This document shows, one piece after another, positions 1 through 9,537 of a stretch of 64,000 nucleotides of DNA. Every line of letters begins with the position of its first letter. The first letter of the stretch is position 1. The DNA lies in contig CAJYDM010000008.1 of NCBI GenBank assembly GCA_913757435.1, forward strand, positions 16,746-80,745, given 5' to 3'. The position numbers and the translations under genes were made by a program. Below the pieces are notes generated by a model. It saw only the letters and a list, made by a program, of their open reading frames with translations. It was not told the origin of the DNA and searched no databases. The DNA comes from Syntrophomonas sp. DTU019 (lineage in GTDB: Bacteria > Bacillota > Syntrophomonadia > Syntrophomonadales > Syntrophomonadaceae).

Positions 1-677
1 AGTTCCATAGCACTATCGTTGGCTTCTGTTTCCAAGGTGGGAGGATGATAGGAAACCAGGAAAAATGGAGGCTTAAGATCAAAGTCCAGCGCTTGCGCCA
101 ATTCCTGTCGGGATAAGAGTTGCAGTTTTTTTAAGTGATCAATACCGGTACTGCCCACATTATAAACCCGCTCCGGATCTTCGCCCAGTTGGATTACCCT
201 TTGGCGGTAGATTTCCGCGGCAACAAAATGAAAATGTGCCATCTTGGTAACAGCATGACGTATGTATTCATCGACCGCACCTTCCGTAATCTCTCCCCCA
301 GCGATATGGGCAACAGTAATATGGTGTAATATGGCAGCCTGCGCTGCAGCCAGTATTTCATAACGATCTCCTAACAGCACCAGTATATCCGGGCGCAAAC
401 GTTCCAGCGCTTCAGCCAAGCCGATGATGGCAAGGCCCAATGATTTGGCCATACCCACTGCAGTATCGCTGGATAAAAGCATTTCCAGTTTTTCATTGAT
501 CTTGAAGCCATCATTTTCAATAATTTGATAGGTAAGCCCATATTCGGGAGACAAATGGGTACCAGTAGCAATTATTTGTAGTTCCAGGTCGGCATCAGCC
601 GCAATTTCTTGCATTAGCCAATACAGGAGTCCATATTCGGCTCTCGTACCGGTAAGCACACAGATTTTCCTATTCAT
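1..677 (-). CDS. legG: UDP-sugar 2-epimerase, hydrolysing (LegG/NeuC type), 3' end cut by window
   Basis: Reading leftward from an ATG at 677, the frame stays open to the window edge (about 225 residues seen). The N-terminus reads MNRKICVLTGTRAEYGLLY, the typical opening of the NeuC/LegG family, which releases UDP from a UDP-N-acetylhexosamine while inverting C2. LLGDRYEILAAA and HIAGGEITEGAVDE are further family motifs. A GGAGG lies just upstream (682-687). It is the third gene of a minus-strand run behind a 4,6-dehydratase and a LegC-type aminotransferase, so UDP-diacetylbacillosamine is the more likely substrate than UDP-GlcNAc. The C-terminal half is outside the window. Confidence 0.85.
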   Translation of the reverse strand, partial: MNRKICVLTGTRAEYGLLYWLMQEIAADADLELQIIATGTHLSPEYGLTYQIIENDGFKINEKLEMLLSSDTAVGMAKSLGLAIIGLAEALERLRPDILVLLGDRYEILAAAQAAILHHITVAHIAGGEITEGAVDEYIRHAVTKMAHFHFVAAEIYRQRVIQLGEDPERVYNVGSTGIDHLKKLQLLSRQELAQALDFDLKPPFFLVSYHPPTLETEANDSAME

Positions 678-758
678 AATCCTCCCTCGGTATAACCCCT
701 TGCTTTTCTATATAAATATAAATAATTCGGAATAAAAAATATGTTCGGCACTTTTCTG

Positions 759-1928
759 TCATGCCAAAAAAGCACTGCTGGGCAGGTTGATGATTCGGCG
801 TTCCAGGCTTTCAGCGGTAGAAAGATCCATCAGCGGGCATTGCGCATACATCGGTAGTTTATGCATAAGAGTCCATGCTGGCCGGGTCATAATACCGTTT
901 TTGTGGGTAAGTTGAAGCACATGATCGCGTTCCTGCATGTGTGCTTCATCCAGCAAGAGCACATTCAGCCAATAATTACTGGTAGCATAGTCCGGTTCGT
1001 GAAATATTTTTATACCTTCCAGACTTTTAAAAGCTTGCTGGTAACGCTGAGCCAGGTCTCGTTTCTTTTTAATGAAATGCGGCAACTGTTCAAGCTGGGC
1101 ACAGCCCAGGGCAGCATTGAGGTTGGGCATACGGTAATTAAATCCTGTCTGATCATGGTTAAAAGCCCATGGGTGGGGAAGTTTGGCCTGTGTACTTAAA
1201 TGCCTGGCTTTTACTGCCATCAGGCTATCATTGGTTAGTATCGCCCCACCGCCTCCAGTAGTAATTATTTTATTACCGTTGAAACTAATAATAGAGAGGA
1301 GACCGTGATGACCTACATGCTTTCCTTTATAATATGATCCTAAGGCTTCGGCTGCATCTTCAATTAGAATCAAATTATGTTCTTGACAAAGTCGCAGCAA
1401 AAGATCCAGATCTACCGAATGTCCAAAGGTATGCATAACAATTAAGGCCTTGATACGACGGCCTGTATTCTTGTTGAAACATCCTTCCGGTTTTTGCGAG
1501 GCTACATCATGCAAATATTGATTCAATTTAGCACCGTCTAAGCCCAAACTGTATTCACTGCTGTCTACAAAATGGGGAATAGCTCCAATATATTTAACCG
1601 CATTGGCAGTAGCGATAAAAGTAAGGGTTGGCAACAATACTTCATCGCCTGCTTTAACCCCGGCTACGAGCAGGCTTAAATGTAGAGCTGCGGTACCATT
1701 CACAACCGCAACCGCGTATTTAGCACCGGTAAAGGTTTTAAGGCGCTCTTCAAAATCATTCACATATTGTCCCGCAGAAGATACCCAACGTGAATCGATA
1801 CACTGTTTTATATAGTTCCATTCATTACCAGCAAAAGAAGGTTCATGCAAGACTAACGGACGCTGATGATTCGGCAGAATTATGTCCAACACTTGCATAA
1901 TGGCATCAGCCTTGAATTTTGATTTCAT
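759..1928 (-). CDS. legC: LegC-family PLP aminotransferase
   Basis: This 389-residue protein is a DegT/DnrJ/EryC1-fold sugar aminotransferase of the LegC type. It would aminate the 4-keto sugar made by the upstream dehydratase, using PLP. The AVVNGTAALHLSL segment binds the cofactor phosphate, IEDAAEALGS carries the pyridine-nitrogen Asp, and FNGNKIITTGGGG carries the Schiff-base lysine. Its ATG overlaps the TGA of the dehydratase by four bases (1925-1928), indicating translational coupling. The order 4,6-dehydratase, aminotransferase, hydrolysing epimerase matches the front of the legionaminic acid pathway used to glycosylate flagellin or surface glycans. Confidence 0.88.
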   Translation of the reverse strand: MKSKFKADAIMQVLDIILPNHQRPLVLHEPSFAGNEWNYIKQCIDSRWVSSAGQYVNDFEERLKTFTGAKYAVAVVNGTAALHLSLLVAGVKAGDEVLLPTLTFIATANAVKYIGAIPHFVDSSEYSLGLDGAKLNQYLHDVASQKPEGCFNKNTGRRIKALIVMHTFGHSVDLDLLLRLCQEHNLILIEDAAEALGSYYKGKHVGHHGLLSIISFNGNKIITTGGGGAILTNDSLMAVKARHLSTQAKLPHPWAFNHDQTGFNYRMPNLNAALGCAQLEQLPHFIKKKRDLAQRYQQAFKSLEGIKIFHEPDYATSNYWLNVLLLDEAHMQERDHVLQLTHKNGIMTRPAWTLMHKLPMYAQCPLMDLSTAESLERRIINLPSSAFLA

Positions 1929-2935
1929 AGATTATACACATCAGTTCGATACTTTTTTAGATGGTTAGGATCGCAAAACCAATGTATGGTTTCTTCTAGC
2001 CCTCGTTTTAAGCCATCTATACCTCCATAGGTTGGATGCCAGCCCAGGAGTCTTTGGGCTTTACTATTATCTGCCCACAGGCGCTCTACTTCACTTTTTT
2101 TCGGCCGCAGGCGCTCTGCATCTGTTTCAATTTTTACTTCTACCTGCATGAGATCGATAATTGTTTTCGCCAGACTTCCCACCGCAATTTCATAATTACT
2201 GCCGATATTAATAATTTCTCCGATAGCTTCATCACATGCCGCAACGGCTAAAAATCCCGAGATGGTGTCCTGGATATAATTAAAGTCGCGCGTGGGATGG
2301 GTTGCTCCTAGTTTTATTATTCGTTGTCCGCTGGCGAGTTGAGTGATAATCGTTGGGATAACGGCCCGAGCCGATTGGCGTGGTCCATAGGTATTAAAGG
2401 GACGGATGATGGCAACCGGTGTTTGGAAAGAACGATAAAAGGCTAATGCCAGTTGATCGGCAGCGATTTTAGTAGCAGCATAGGGAGACTGTCCCTGGAG
2501 AGGATGATTTTCATCTATAGGTACATAACGGGCGCTGCCATAGACTTCACTGGTGGAAGTATGGATAACCTTCTCTACACCTAATTCACGAGCTGCCTGT
2601 AATATATTTAATGTGCCTTTAATATTGGTATCCACATAAGTCTCCGGTGAGTGGTAAGAATAGGGAATAGCAACCAGTGCAGCTAAATGAAAAACCAGAT
2701 TGCAGCCTGTCATGGCTTTCTTGACCCCATATGGATCACGTATATCTCCTACAACAATATCCAGCTGCTGCAGGATGTCCGGTGGAGTATTATCTAACCA
2801 ACCCCTGGAGTTAAATGAATTATAAAAAACAAACGTCCGCACGTTGCACCCTGATCTCACCAAGGCCTCCGCCAGATGTGATCCCAGGAATCCATCAGCA
2901 CCAGTGAGTAAAATTTTGCCACTATTAAGTTTCAT
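1925..2935 (-). CDS. legB: NAD-dependent 4,6-dehydratase (LegB type)
   Basis: An extended short-chain dehydrogenase of 336 residues. The N-terminal GADGFLGSHLAEAL is the NAD-binding glycine motif, and YAATKIAADQLAL holds the YxxxK catalytic pair. HTSTSEVYG and RPFNTYGPRQSARAVIPT are typical of nucleotide-sugar 4,6-dehydratases. The ATG at 2935 was chosen over the longer frame opening at 2980, because AAAGAGGATT sits just before 2935 and the Rossmann motif begins at residue 7 from there. It likely makes the 4-keto-6-deoxy UDP-sugar used by the next gene. It is divergent from the gene at 3063 across a 127-bp gap. Confidence 0.88.
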   Translation of the reverse strand: MKLNSGKILLTGADGFLGSHLAEALVRSGCNVRTFVFYNSFNSRGWLDNTPPDILQQLDIVVGDIRDPYGVKKAMTGCNLVFHLAALVAIPYSYHSPETYVDTNIKGTLNILQAARELGVEKVIHTSTSEVYGSARYVPIDENHPLQGQSPYAATKIAADQLALAFYRSFQTPVAIIRPFNTYGPRQSARAVIPTIITQLASGQRIIKLGATHPTRDFNYIQDTISGFLAVAACDEAIGEIINIGSNYEIAVGSLAKTIIDLMQVEVKIETDAERLRPKKSEVERLWADNSKAQRLLGWHPTYGGIDGLKRGLEETIHWFCDPNHLKKYRTDVYNL

Positions 2936-3062
2936 ATCAATCCTCTTTTCATGTCCTACTATTCCGATTATATTTAGCATTTGGGATTGTTATCACTCTT
3001 TTCTTTTAACTGGAATAATATGTTTAGTAGTATTAAATTTTTCATTAAAGGGAAGTGAAACC

Positions 3063-3929
3063 ATGAAAAAGACTGTTTTGTCTTGCTTTGAAGCCAATAA
3101 AAATCATGTTTATAATTGTAATTTTTTACTTCCAAATAATTGTAGAAATGTTCCAGATGGTTGGCTGATTTGCGCAAATGAGGGTTATGCTCGGTTTTGT
3201 TGGCATAAATCATGCCGTAGTAAATCTTCGGTAACCATCCAGAACACTTGCCCGCAATTTAGTAGTATATGCCAGGAAAGACCCTATTATATACCGGTTA
3301 ATGCCCAGGAAGAGTGGCAGGTAGGAGCAGTTTTAAAGGCTAACCGGAAAATGCGGGCCAGTATTATAGTGCACATGATTAATAGCTGTGGTCAGATTTC
3401 CAGCTTCGAAATGATTTTTATGCTGCAGCCTGGGTGCCGCTACTATTATCGGCATATAACTATACCTGACGATATGCAGTTAGCCTTCCTGGAAATAGGT
3501 ACCGCCGAACTGAAAATTCTGAGTATACGTGGAGTAGTTTTTAGAAAAGATGAATCGAAAATAAATGTTGGTGTAGTTGAGGCTGTTAAAAAGATAATAG
3601 AGCCGGTTAAAATTGATAGATATATCTGTGATACGAGTGAAGACGTCATTGCTACTATGATTGAACAGGTTTCGGAAACAAAAAATGTACTTTTACTTAG
3701 AAATTATACTTTTTCCGTACTAAACTTGGGAAGTATGCCGGCACTGGTTAGACTCCAATCAAGTCCAGATGGGATTCATTTCATGGATGAACCTATGGGA
3801 GATGAAATAATTGCACCCGATGAAGTTAAAGCCTATACGTATAACTATTTTCTCCCCTTTGTTCGAATCTGTTTTAAAACGGAAACAGGCAGCACTCATT
3901 TACGCGTTTTTTTCCACGGACATGATTAA
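3063..3929 (+). CDS. DUF6385-like protein
   Basis: A 288-residue protein starting at ATG 3063 after GGGAAGTGAAACC; the longer frame from 2844 has no ribosome site. The C-terminal third (NYTFSVLNLGSMPALVRLQSSPDG, then a late VRICFKT strand) resembles the DUF6385 beta-sandwich found in Clostridia. The N-terminal half (CFEANKNHVYNCNFLLPNN, many Cys and aromatic residues, GYARFCWHK) looks like a carbohydrate- or surface-binding beta domain. There is no signal peptide or membrane segment. The position beside a nonulosonic-acid sugar operon suggests a surface or spore-coat role, but this is inference only. Confidence 0.55.
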   Translation: MKKTVLSCFEANKNHVYNCNFLLPNNCRNVPDGWLICANEGYARFCWHKSCRSKSSVTIQNTCPQFSSICQERPYYIPVNAQEEWQVGAVLKANRKMRASIIVHMINSCGQISSFEMIFMLQPGCRYYYRHITIPDDMQLAFLEIGTAELKILSIRGVVFRKDESKINVGVVEAVKKIIEPVKIDRYICDTSEDVIATMIEQVSETKNVLLLRNYTFSVLNLGSMPALVRLQSSPDGIHFMDEPMGDEIIAPDEVKAYTYNYFLPFVRICFKTETGSTHLRVFFHGHD

Positions 3930-3958
3930 GCAGTCCTGTAATGCTTAAAAGAACTTTG

Positions 3959-4238
3959 AAAAAAGGGACGCCTTTCTCTACAATGAAATTGTGCTAGATC
4001 CAGCAAAGACGGCACAAATCATAGTTCGGAGGCGTCCCTATATGAAAATACACAGAATGAAAAGATTCCGCAAATCAATTTTTTGACTCTGGTGGTTGGA
4101 ATAGATATGGCCAAGGAAACGCACTACGCTAGAGCTTTTGTCTACAGGGGGATAGAGCTATTCAAGTTGCTCAAATTCAGCAACACTGCAAGGGTTATGA
4201 AGACTGGTGCATTGGCATATGTCTCATCAATAGCTTAA
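3959..4238 (+). pseudogene. IS110-family transposase remnant, N-terminus only
   Basis: In the frame starting at 4041 the translation runs NFLTLVVGIDMAKETHY, then ARAF and RGIELFKLLKFSNTA, the N-terminal RuvC-like DEDD segment of IS110 transposases. It then shifts frame and stops at 4236-4238. The rest of the gene is missing. An inverted repeat AGGGACGCC/GGCGTCCCT flanks the untranslated part before it (about 3963-4040), as expected near an IS110 end. This is a dead fragment marking the left border of the mobile island. Confidence 0.65.
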
Positions 4239-4296
4239 GCCGTCTGTTGCCAAGGTGCGTTGCCTCAAGAAACCACCTACCTGGGCTCCCGGCGGC

Positions 4297-4560
4297 TTGG
4301 CTGTTGAATCAGATGCGGAAACGTTTAGATGTTTTCTTCTCCGTTACCAATATATTTGACCTTGAGGTTGATCTGTTGATTCTGGACACTACCACCACCT
4401 ACTTTGAAATAGAGGTGAAGATGAGGATACTGATGAACAGGACAGTCTTCGAAAGCGTGGTCATGGCAAAGATAATCACCCGAAGAAACCCTGGCCAGTG
4501 TTGCGGAAGGGGTCTAAGCAAAGAATCATACCTAAAGTTACAGCGAGGCAGGACGCGCGT
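4297..4560 (+). pseudogene. IS1634-family transposase remnant
   Basis: A short stretch translates as VTNIFDLEVDLLILDTTTTY, the region around the first catalytic Asp (DTTSTYFE motif) in IS1634-type transposases. After FEIE the homology continues in another frame as EDEDTDEQDSLRKRGHGKDN, so a frameshift is present. Both ends are lost. It is not a copy of the intact IS1634-family element at 6072-7835, whose equivalent region reads differently. A long open frame fuses this debris to the traG start, but that fusion is accidental. Confidence 0.6.
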
Positions 4561-4600
4561 CCTGTTTTTTTGCGTCCTATTTTTTTTGAAGGAGAAATAT

Positions 4601-5372
4601 ATGGATAAACGAAAGATGTATCTCTTCTTTCTGCCGGTCCTGTTCCTCTTGGACATATGGATAGTGGGATACATTTCAGCATTCTTTGTCGCTCCAGAAG
4701 TATTGGGGTTTATTAAAGAACACCCCCTCCGCGCAACATGGGAATTGACGATTGCTCTGTTTGGAAAAAATGCTTCCCCCGCAGGGGAGGCGATAATCCA
4801 TACCTGGAAATGGGCTAATCTCTTATTAATGATATCTGTCCTGTCGCTTCTAGGCGCACATCGGCTGGGAACTCAAAGCAAAACCGAACCTGAATATCAC
4901 GGAAACCTTCTGGGTTCGGAACGATGGGCCACCTTTAATGAAATCAAAAAGATTTTCAGATTCAAACTCTCTCCGGGCTTATTATTCGGAACCTTCAACA
5001 ACAGACCCCTGATACTTCCTTCTGATATAGGAGGAAACCTGAACGTATCCGTTCTAGGGCCGCCCGGCTCCGGTAAATCAAGGGCTTATGTGAGATTGAA
5101 CTTATTCCAGGCCGTAGACAGCGGTTGGTCGGTAGTGGTCACTGATCCCAAAGGAGAACTCACCAGGGATTTCCGATCATTTTTTTTAAAACAAGATTAC
5201 GATGTGAAGATATTTAACTTGGTTGATATGCTCCACTCCGACCGTTGGAACCCGCTATCACAAGTAAAAACAGACATAGACGCGCAGCTTTTTACTGAAG
5301 TAGTGATCGCGAACACTCAGGCACCAGGTAGAAAGAGCGGTGACCCCTTCTGGGACCGCGCTGAAGCGAACT
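4601..5372 (+). CDS. VirD4/TraG type IV coupling protein, exon 1 (residues 1-257)
   Basis: Exon 1 of a conjugative coupling ATPase that would dock relaxase-bound DNA at a type IV secretion channel. It starts at ATG 4601 behind GAAGGAGAAATAT. There are two N-terminal membrane segments (about residues 6-30 and 66-84) and then the Walker A GPPGSGKS near residue 152. The family motif DPFWDRAEAN ends exactly at the intron junction, followed by GUGCG at 5373. Joined to the exon beginning at 9646, the codons read AAC T/TG CTG AAA and give the expected NLLKALTLYV. The spliced product would be 605 residues, normal for the family. Without splicing the frame stops at 5393-5395, 21 bp into the intron. 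Confidence 0.85.
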
Positions 5373-6071
5373 GTGCGTCCGTAATGGCAATGTAGAAAAT
5401 CTGCCATAGCAAGCAGTGGGCGTGACCCATATACCCATCATCAACCGGTTTACCTGAGAGGGAAACCTCAAAAGGGAAAATAGCATACTGGTGAAACCAT
5501 GAGTTGGCAAGTTACCATGCCACGACTGAATGGGAAGATGAAATCTGGCGAAAGCCGACCAATAGATACAAGGATAAAACCTGAATTGGTTGAACGATAG
5601 TCTGAGTGGTCTGACTCGGGTCTATGACGTAAGGTAACTACAATCGTCATACTGTAAATCTGTCTTTCCGCAAGTTTGGGAAAGATAGCATGGGGAATTT
5701 ACAGCACAATTTCAACAAGAAATAAAAGGCGAAAGTCGTATCCGACAATCTATTGGGCTAGTTTCTACATTTGCTAAACGGAGATTGCCTAAGTTGGAAC
5801 GCTTGCAATACAAGCTATTAAGCACAAGGTTTATGAATATCCAATATGGCAACGGAGCCGCCATAGTAGTCTGAGAGCGGGAAAGCCGTTTACATGGCGA
5901 AGGGCGGCAGCTTATGAACTTAACATTGATTTAGGAAGGTGTGAGAGACACTATGAGAAATCCCGAAAAAATGTTGAGCAGTCTAGTAAAACACAGTGCA
6001 CAAAAAGAGTACAAGTATGAACGCCTGTACCGTCTGCTTTACAATCAGGAAGTGTGTTTAGCTGCATACCA

Positions 6072-7835
6072 CCTGGATTCCCGTCAACTCATAACGAGGT
6101 GGGCAATTCAACCCCCAACGCGTGATAGACTTCTTTTTGCTTTTCTAGCAGTTCGCCTACACGCAGCCGTTGACCAGGGAACTCAAAGCATTCAATAACA
6201 TCCAGCTTATCCAAGGCTCCCTGGATGCTATACTTTTGGAACAACTTCGACACCTGCATTTGCTTTTTGATGTAAGACAAGTAGATCAGTGCCACAAATT
6301 CAACGAAAAGCTTGCCATCCAAGCTTTGCTCGGATGATACTAGAGCGCGGCGCAGGTTTAACCGTTCTTTTAGGTTGCCAAAAGCCTTTTCTACCAGATC
6401 CTTGTTCCGGTAGGTTTCAAGAGCAGTAATCGCATCCATGGTTTCGTTGGTGAGTAGTGCAAAAAACCCGAAATACTTCTTGGCCTGTAAAACCGCTTCT
6501 TCCTTTACGGTGGCCTTTGTACCCCGTTTTGGTGTGGTTTTAACATCGAAGTACTTCCTATACTGAGTTTCATGTTCTGGAACCCGCTTGCCGGATTCTA
6601 GTTCGCGACGTAGCATGATCAACTTTCTGTCAAAGGCCTTTTCCTCATCAGCTGCTTTTTCAATGTTGTAGTAATAGTGAACGTAGATCCGACGGGGTTC
6701 TTTTAGGGTTTCTTTCTTGTATGGTCGATACTGGGTATACTGCCATTGGGTTTCAATGCTGCGGTAATAAAGCTCATAGGTCTCGCTGTAGTGCTCAAAG
6801 TTGCGAAAGTTGTCATAGACACCCTCCAAATTGGACTTCATAAAGTTTAGAGACATTTTGCCGGCAATGAGGAATTTTACATGGTCTTTGAAAAGGGCAT
6901 TCAGGTTTTCTTCACTGTAGAAACCCCGGTCCATGACCAACTTCACCTTGGAAAACCCCAGGGTGTCCAAATCTGACAATAAGTGCTTCAAGGTTTTGGA
7001 GTCGGGGATGTTACCTGCCAGTTTTCGATAGTAAAAGGGCAGGTTGGAGGTTTGGCCAAAGACCAGCGCTAGGTTTAGCTGGGGAAGTCTGTCATCCTCC
7101 TTGTTTTTCCCATACTGCACTTGTCGTAGGGATTCCGAATAACTTGAGATGGAGGTAATGTCATAGGCCCAGTATTCTTTTTCGCTTCTGCGCTTCCCTT
7201 GCAGCTTGAAGAAATGCTGCTTTTCTTCTTCAGTAATGGAGGCGAACAACTCGCTGCTTCTTTGAGAGGGTATGTTTTTACCATAGGGGTGCTTGTGAAG
7301 GCTTCCCCACTTTTCAAAGCGGTACAATGGGTTATGGTCTTCCAGAACCAGGTAATAGGCTGTGGACAATATCTGCCGGTAGGTTGCCGGGAAACAGGTC
7401 TTTAAGTCTTGGGTTATGCCCAGCTTCTCGCTAATAGCATCTAGTAGATAGGTAGCGCCATAGAAAAAGCGCGCAGTTTCCTCCGTGGGTACTGGACCCC
7501 TTTTAGCAGGGACGGATTCGTCCTTCTTCTTTCGCCCCCGACCGTCTGTAGGAAGGATTTCGCCAGTCTTGTCATCTACTCGTCCAATGAGGGTTCTTCT
7601 AGAACGCGACTGCTGCTTCTCCTTGTCCCAGTAGGATACGGATTGATATGCGTATGTAATTCCAGAGCGTTTATCTTTCTGATGAATGATTGCTGCCACA
7701 GGAGCACCTCCTCGTTATGCATATTATTACACATAACGAGGTTTGGGGCAATTATAAATGTTCGCCAAAGTAAGTAAATTCATAGGTTTTCAGCCTTTTT
7801 CTCGCTGACTCGTTATGTGTCAGCGGGAGGGCAGG
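6072..7835 (-). mobile_element. Intact IS1634-family insertion sequence with TIRs and 6-bp target duplication
   Basis: Imperfect 27-bp terminal inverted repeats lie at 6072-6098 and 7809-7835. Both begin CCTG at the outer edge and share CATAACGAG at the inner edge. Direct repeats ATACCA at 6066-6071 and 7836-7841 are the target duplication. The 1764-bp element carries one transposase gene on the minus strand, whose stop codon lies inside the left TIR. The perfect duplication and the uninterrupted transposase point to a recent insertion. Confidence 0.92.
6089..7699 (-). CDS. IS1634-family (IS4-group DDE) transposase
   Basis: A full-length 536-residue transposase starting MAAIIHQKDKRSGITYAYQS. 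WAYDITSISSYSES holds the first Asp region, VMDRGFYSEENL the second, and the C-terminal YRNKDLVEKAFGNLKERLN the catalytic Glu with the Y(2)R(3)E(6)K-like spacing of the IS4 group. It cuts and pastes the surrounding element. GGAGGTGC lies just upstream of the ATG. No frameshift or stop is present, so it could be active. It lies antisense to the intron ORF and to traG. Confidence 0.92.
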   Translation of the reverse strand: MAAIIHQKDKRSGITYAYQSVSYWDKEKQQSRSRRTLIGRVDDKTGEILPTDGRGRKKKDESVPAKRGPVPTEETARFFYGATYLLDAISEKLGITQDLKTCFPATYRQILSTAYYLVLEDHNPLYRFEKWGSLHKHPYGKNIPSQRSSELFASITEEEKQHFFKLQGKRRSEKEYWAYDITSISSYSESLRQVQYGKNKEDDRLPQLNLALVFGQTSNLPFYYRKLAGNIPDSKTLKHLLSDLDTLGFSKVKLVMDRGFYSEENLNALFKDHVKFLIAGKMSLNFMKSNLEGVYDNFRNFEHYSETYELYYRSIETQWQYTQYRPYKKETLKEPRRIYVHYYYNIEKAADEEKAFDRKLIMLRRELESGKRVPEHETQYRKYFDVKTTPKRGTKATVKEEAVLQAKKYFGFFALLTNETMDAITALETYRNKDLVEKAFGNLKERLNLRRALVSSEQSLDGKLFVEFVALIYLSYIKKQMQVSKLFQKYSIQGALDKLDVIECFEFPGQRLRVGELLEKQKEVYHALGVELPTSL

Positions 7836-7902
7836 ATACCAGAAAATATATGCCAAGCCGGGGAACCTTACTAGGGGCATAGATAAATCTTCCATTGACG
7901 GA

Positions 7903-9537
7903 ATGAACATGAAACGTATCGACGCAATTATCGAATCCCTGAAGGATGAAAGCTACCAGCCCAAGCCTTCACGGCGGACATATATCCCTAAGAAAAACGG
8001 GAAAAAGCGTCCGCTAGGGATACCCTCGTTTGATGATAAATTGCTACAGGAAGTCATCCGCATGATACTGGAGGCCATTTACGAAGGCAGTTTTGAGCCA
8101 TCTTCTCATGGATTCCGTCAGTGTAGGAGCTGTCACACAGCCCTGATTAGTGTGCAGAAGACCTTCACAGCAGTTAAATGGTTCATCGAAGGGGATATTC
8201 ACAGCTTTTTTGACAGTATCGATCATGACATTTTAATTGATATATTGCGAGAACGAATTGCGGATGAACGATTTTTGCGGCTAATACGAAAGTTTCTGAA
8301 CGCTGGATATATTGAAGACTGGACTTTCCACAAGACCTACTCCGGCACCCCGCAGGGCGGTATCATCAGCCCGATTCTGGCAAATATCTATCTGGATAAG
8401 CTGGATAAATACATGAAAGAGTATTGTAAGGCTTTCAATAAAGAAAAACGGCGGGACAGAAATCCGGTGTATCGGCAGAATGAAACACTTATGCTGAAAA
8501 CCCGGAAGGAGCTTGCTATAGCAACTCATGAAGCAGAAAAAAAGAGAATTATTGAGCGAATCAGGCAACTGGAACGGGAGCGTATGACCCTTTCCCCAAC
8601 CCTGGCGATTGCCACGGGGTACAAAAGGCTGTTTTATGTCCGGTATGCGGATGATTGGTTATGCGGTGTAATCGGCAGCAAAGAAGATTGCAAAACAATC
8701 AAAGAGGATATTAAGCAATTTCTTCATAAAAAACTGCGCCTGGAACTATCAGAAGAAAAAACACTCATCACCAACGCCAAGGATAAAGCCCATTTTCTAG
8801 GGTTTGATATCTATGTCCGTCATACGAATTTAGCAAAGCGGGACGCTCTTGGCAGGCTGGGCAGGAACTATACTAAGAAGGTGGTTTTGGCAATATCCAA
8901 CGATACCATACGCCAAAAACTACTGGATTATGGCGTAGTCAAGATAATACACCATCAGGGGAAGGAAATCTGGAAGCCATGGCATCGCAACAAATTGAAA
9001 AACCATGACGACCTTGAAATTATCGAATCCTACAATGCCCAGATTCGCGGGTTTTACAATTATTATCGTATTGCCAATAACAGTTCAATTCTCAATAATT
9101 TCTACTATATCATGAAATATAGTATGCTCAAGACTTTTGCGGGCAAGTACAACACAACAAAGTCAAAAATCATTCAGCGGTATCGCGTTGGAAAGGACTT
9201 TGGCGTGACATACACAAATGCAAAAGGCAAAGAGATTACCCGGCTATTCTATAATCAAGGGTTTAAACGGAAAACAGATTGTTCATACAAAAAGTGCGAC
9301 ACTATAGTTCCTATGGCGTTATTTAATACCTCCACCAGTCTGATAGATCGATTACGAGCAAACAAATGCGAAGTTTGTGGGAAAGAAGACACAGAACTTC
9401 ATGTTCACCATGTCAGGAAGATCAAGGACCTAAAGGACAAGGATTTCTGGGATTCATTCATGATTGCTCGACGTAGGAAAACGCTGGTGCTGTGTGAATC
9501 ATGCCATTCAAAATTACACTGGGGAAAACTAGACTGA
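7903..9537 (+). CDS. ltrA: Reverse transcriptase-maturase with HNH domain, residual 3' frame
   Basis: The surviving 544-residue frame of the split intron protein (residues 61-604 of the original). RT motifs are clear: GDIHSFFDSIDHD, SGTPQGGIISPILANIYLD and the catalytic YADD in FYVRYADDWL near 8640. A maturase X domain follows. The C-terminus is an HNH endonuclease: CEVCGKEDTELHVHH ... LCESCHSKLH. The ATG at 7903 is internal to the original protein and has no obvious ribosome site, so translation from it is doubtful. Confidence 0.85.
   Translation: MNMKRIDAIIESLKDESYQPKPSRRTYIPKKNGKKRPLGIPSFDDKLLQEVIRMILEAIYEGSFEPSSHGFRQCRSCHTALISVQKTFTAVKWFIEGDIHSFFDSIDHDILIDILRERIADERFLRLIRKFLNAGYIEDWTFHKTYSGTPQGGIISPILANIYLDKLDKYMKEYCKAFNKEKRRDRNPVYRQNETLMLKTRKELAIATHEAEKKRIIERIRQLERERMTLSPTLAIATGYKRLFYVRYADDWLCGVIGSKEDCKTIKEDIKQFLHKKLRLELSEEKTLITNAKDKAHFLGFDIYVRHTNLAKRDALGRLGRNYTKKVVLAISNDTIRQKLLDYGVVKIIHHQGKEIWKPWHRNKLKNHDDLEIIESYNAQIRGFYNYYRIANNSSILNNFYYIMKYSMLKTFAGKYNTTKSKIIQRYRVGKDFGVTYTNAKGKEITRLFYNQGFKRKTDCSYKKCDTIVPMALFNTSTSLIDRLRANKCEVCGKEDTELHVHHVRKIKDLKDKDFWDSFMIARRRKTLVLCESCHSKLHWGKLD

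Larger units (their letters stand above)
5953..9537 (+). pseudogene. ltrA: Group II intron reverse transcriptase-maturase ORF interrupted by an IS
   Basis: The original ORF starts at ATG 5953 (MRNPEKMLSSLVKHSAQKE) and is broken after residue 39 by the IS at 6072-7835. Removing the IS and one copy of the 6-bp duplication ATACCA joins LAAY to QKIYAKPGNLTRGIDKSS in frame. That restores a protein of about 604 residues with the conserved RT0 start of bacterial intron maturases. Separate entries give the IS and the surviving 3' part. The protein normally helps the intron fold and retarget, so this copy is probably defective unless a truncated form works. Confidence 0.9.

Noticed and set aside
4247..4600. 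Long N-terminal extension of the VirD4 reading frame
   Set aside because: It translates IS1634-family debris; ATG 4601 has its own ribosome site and the normal VirD4 membrane start.
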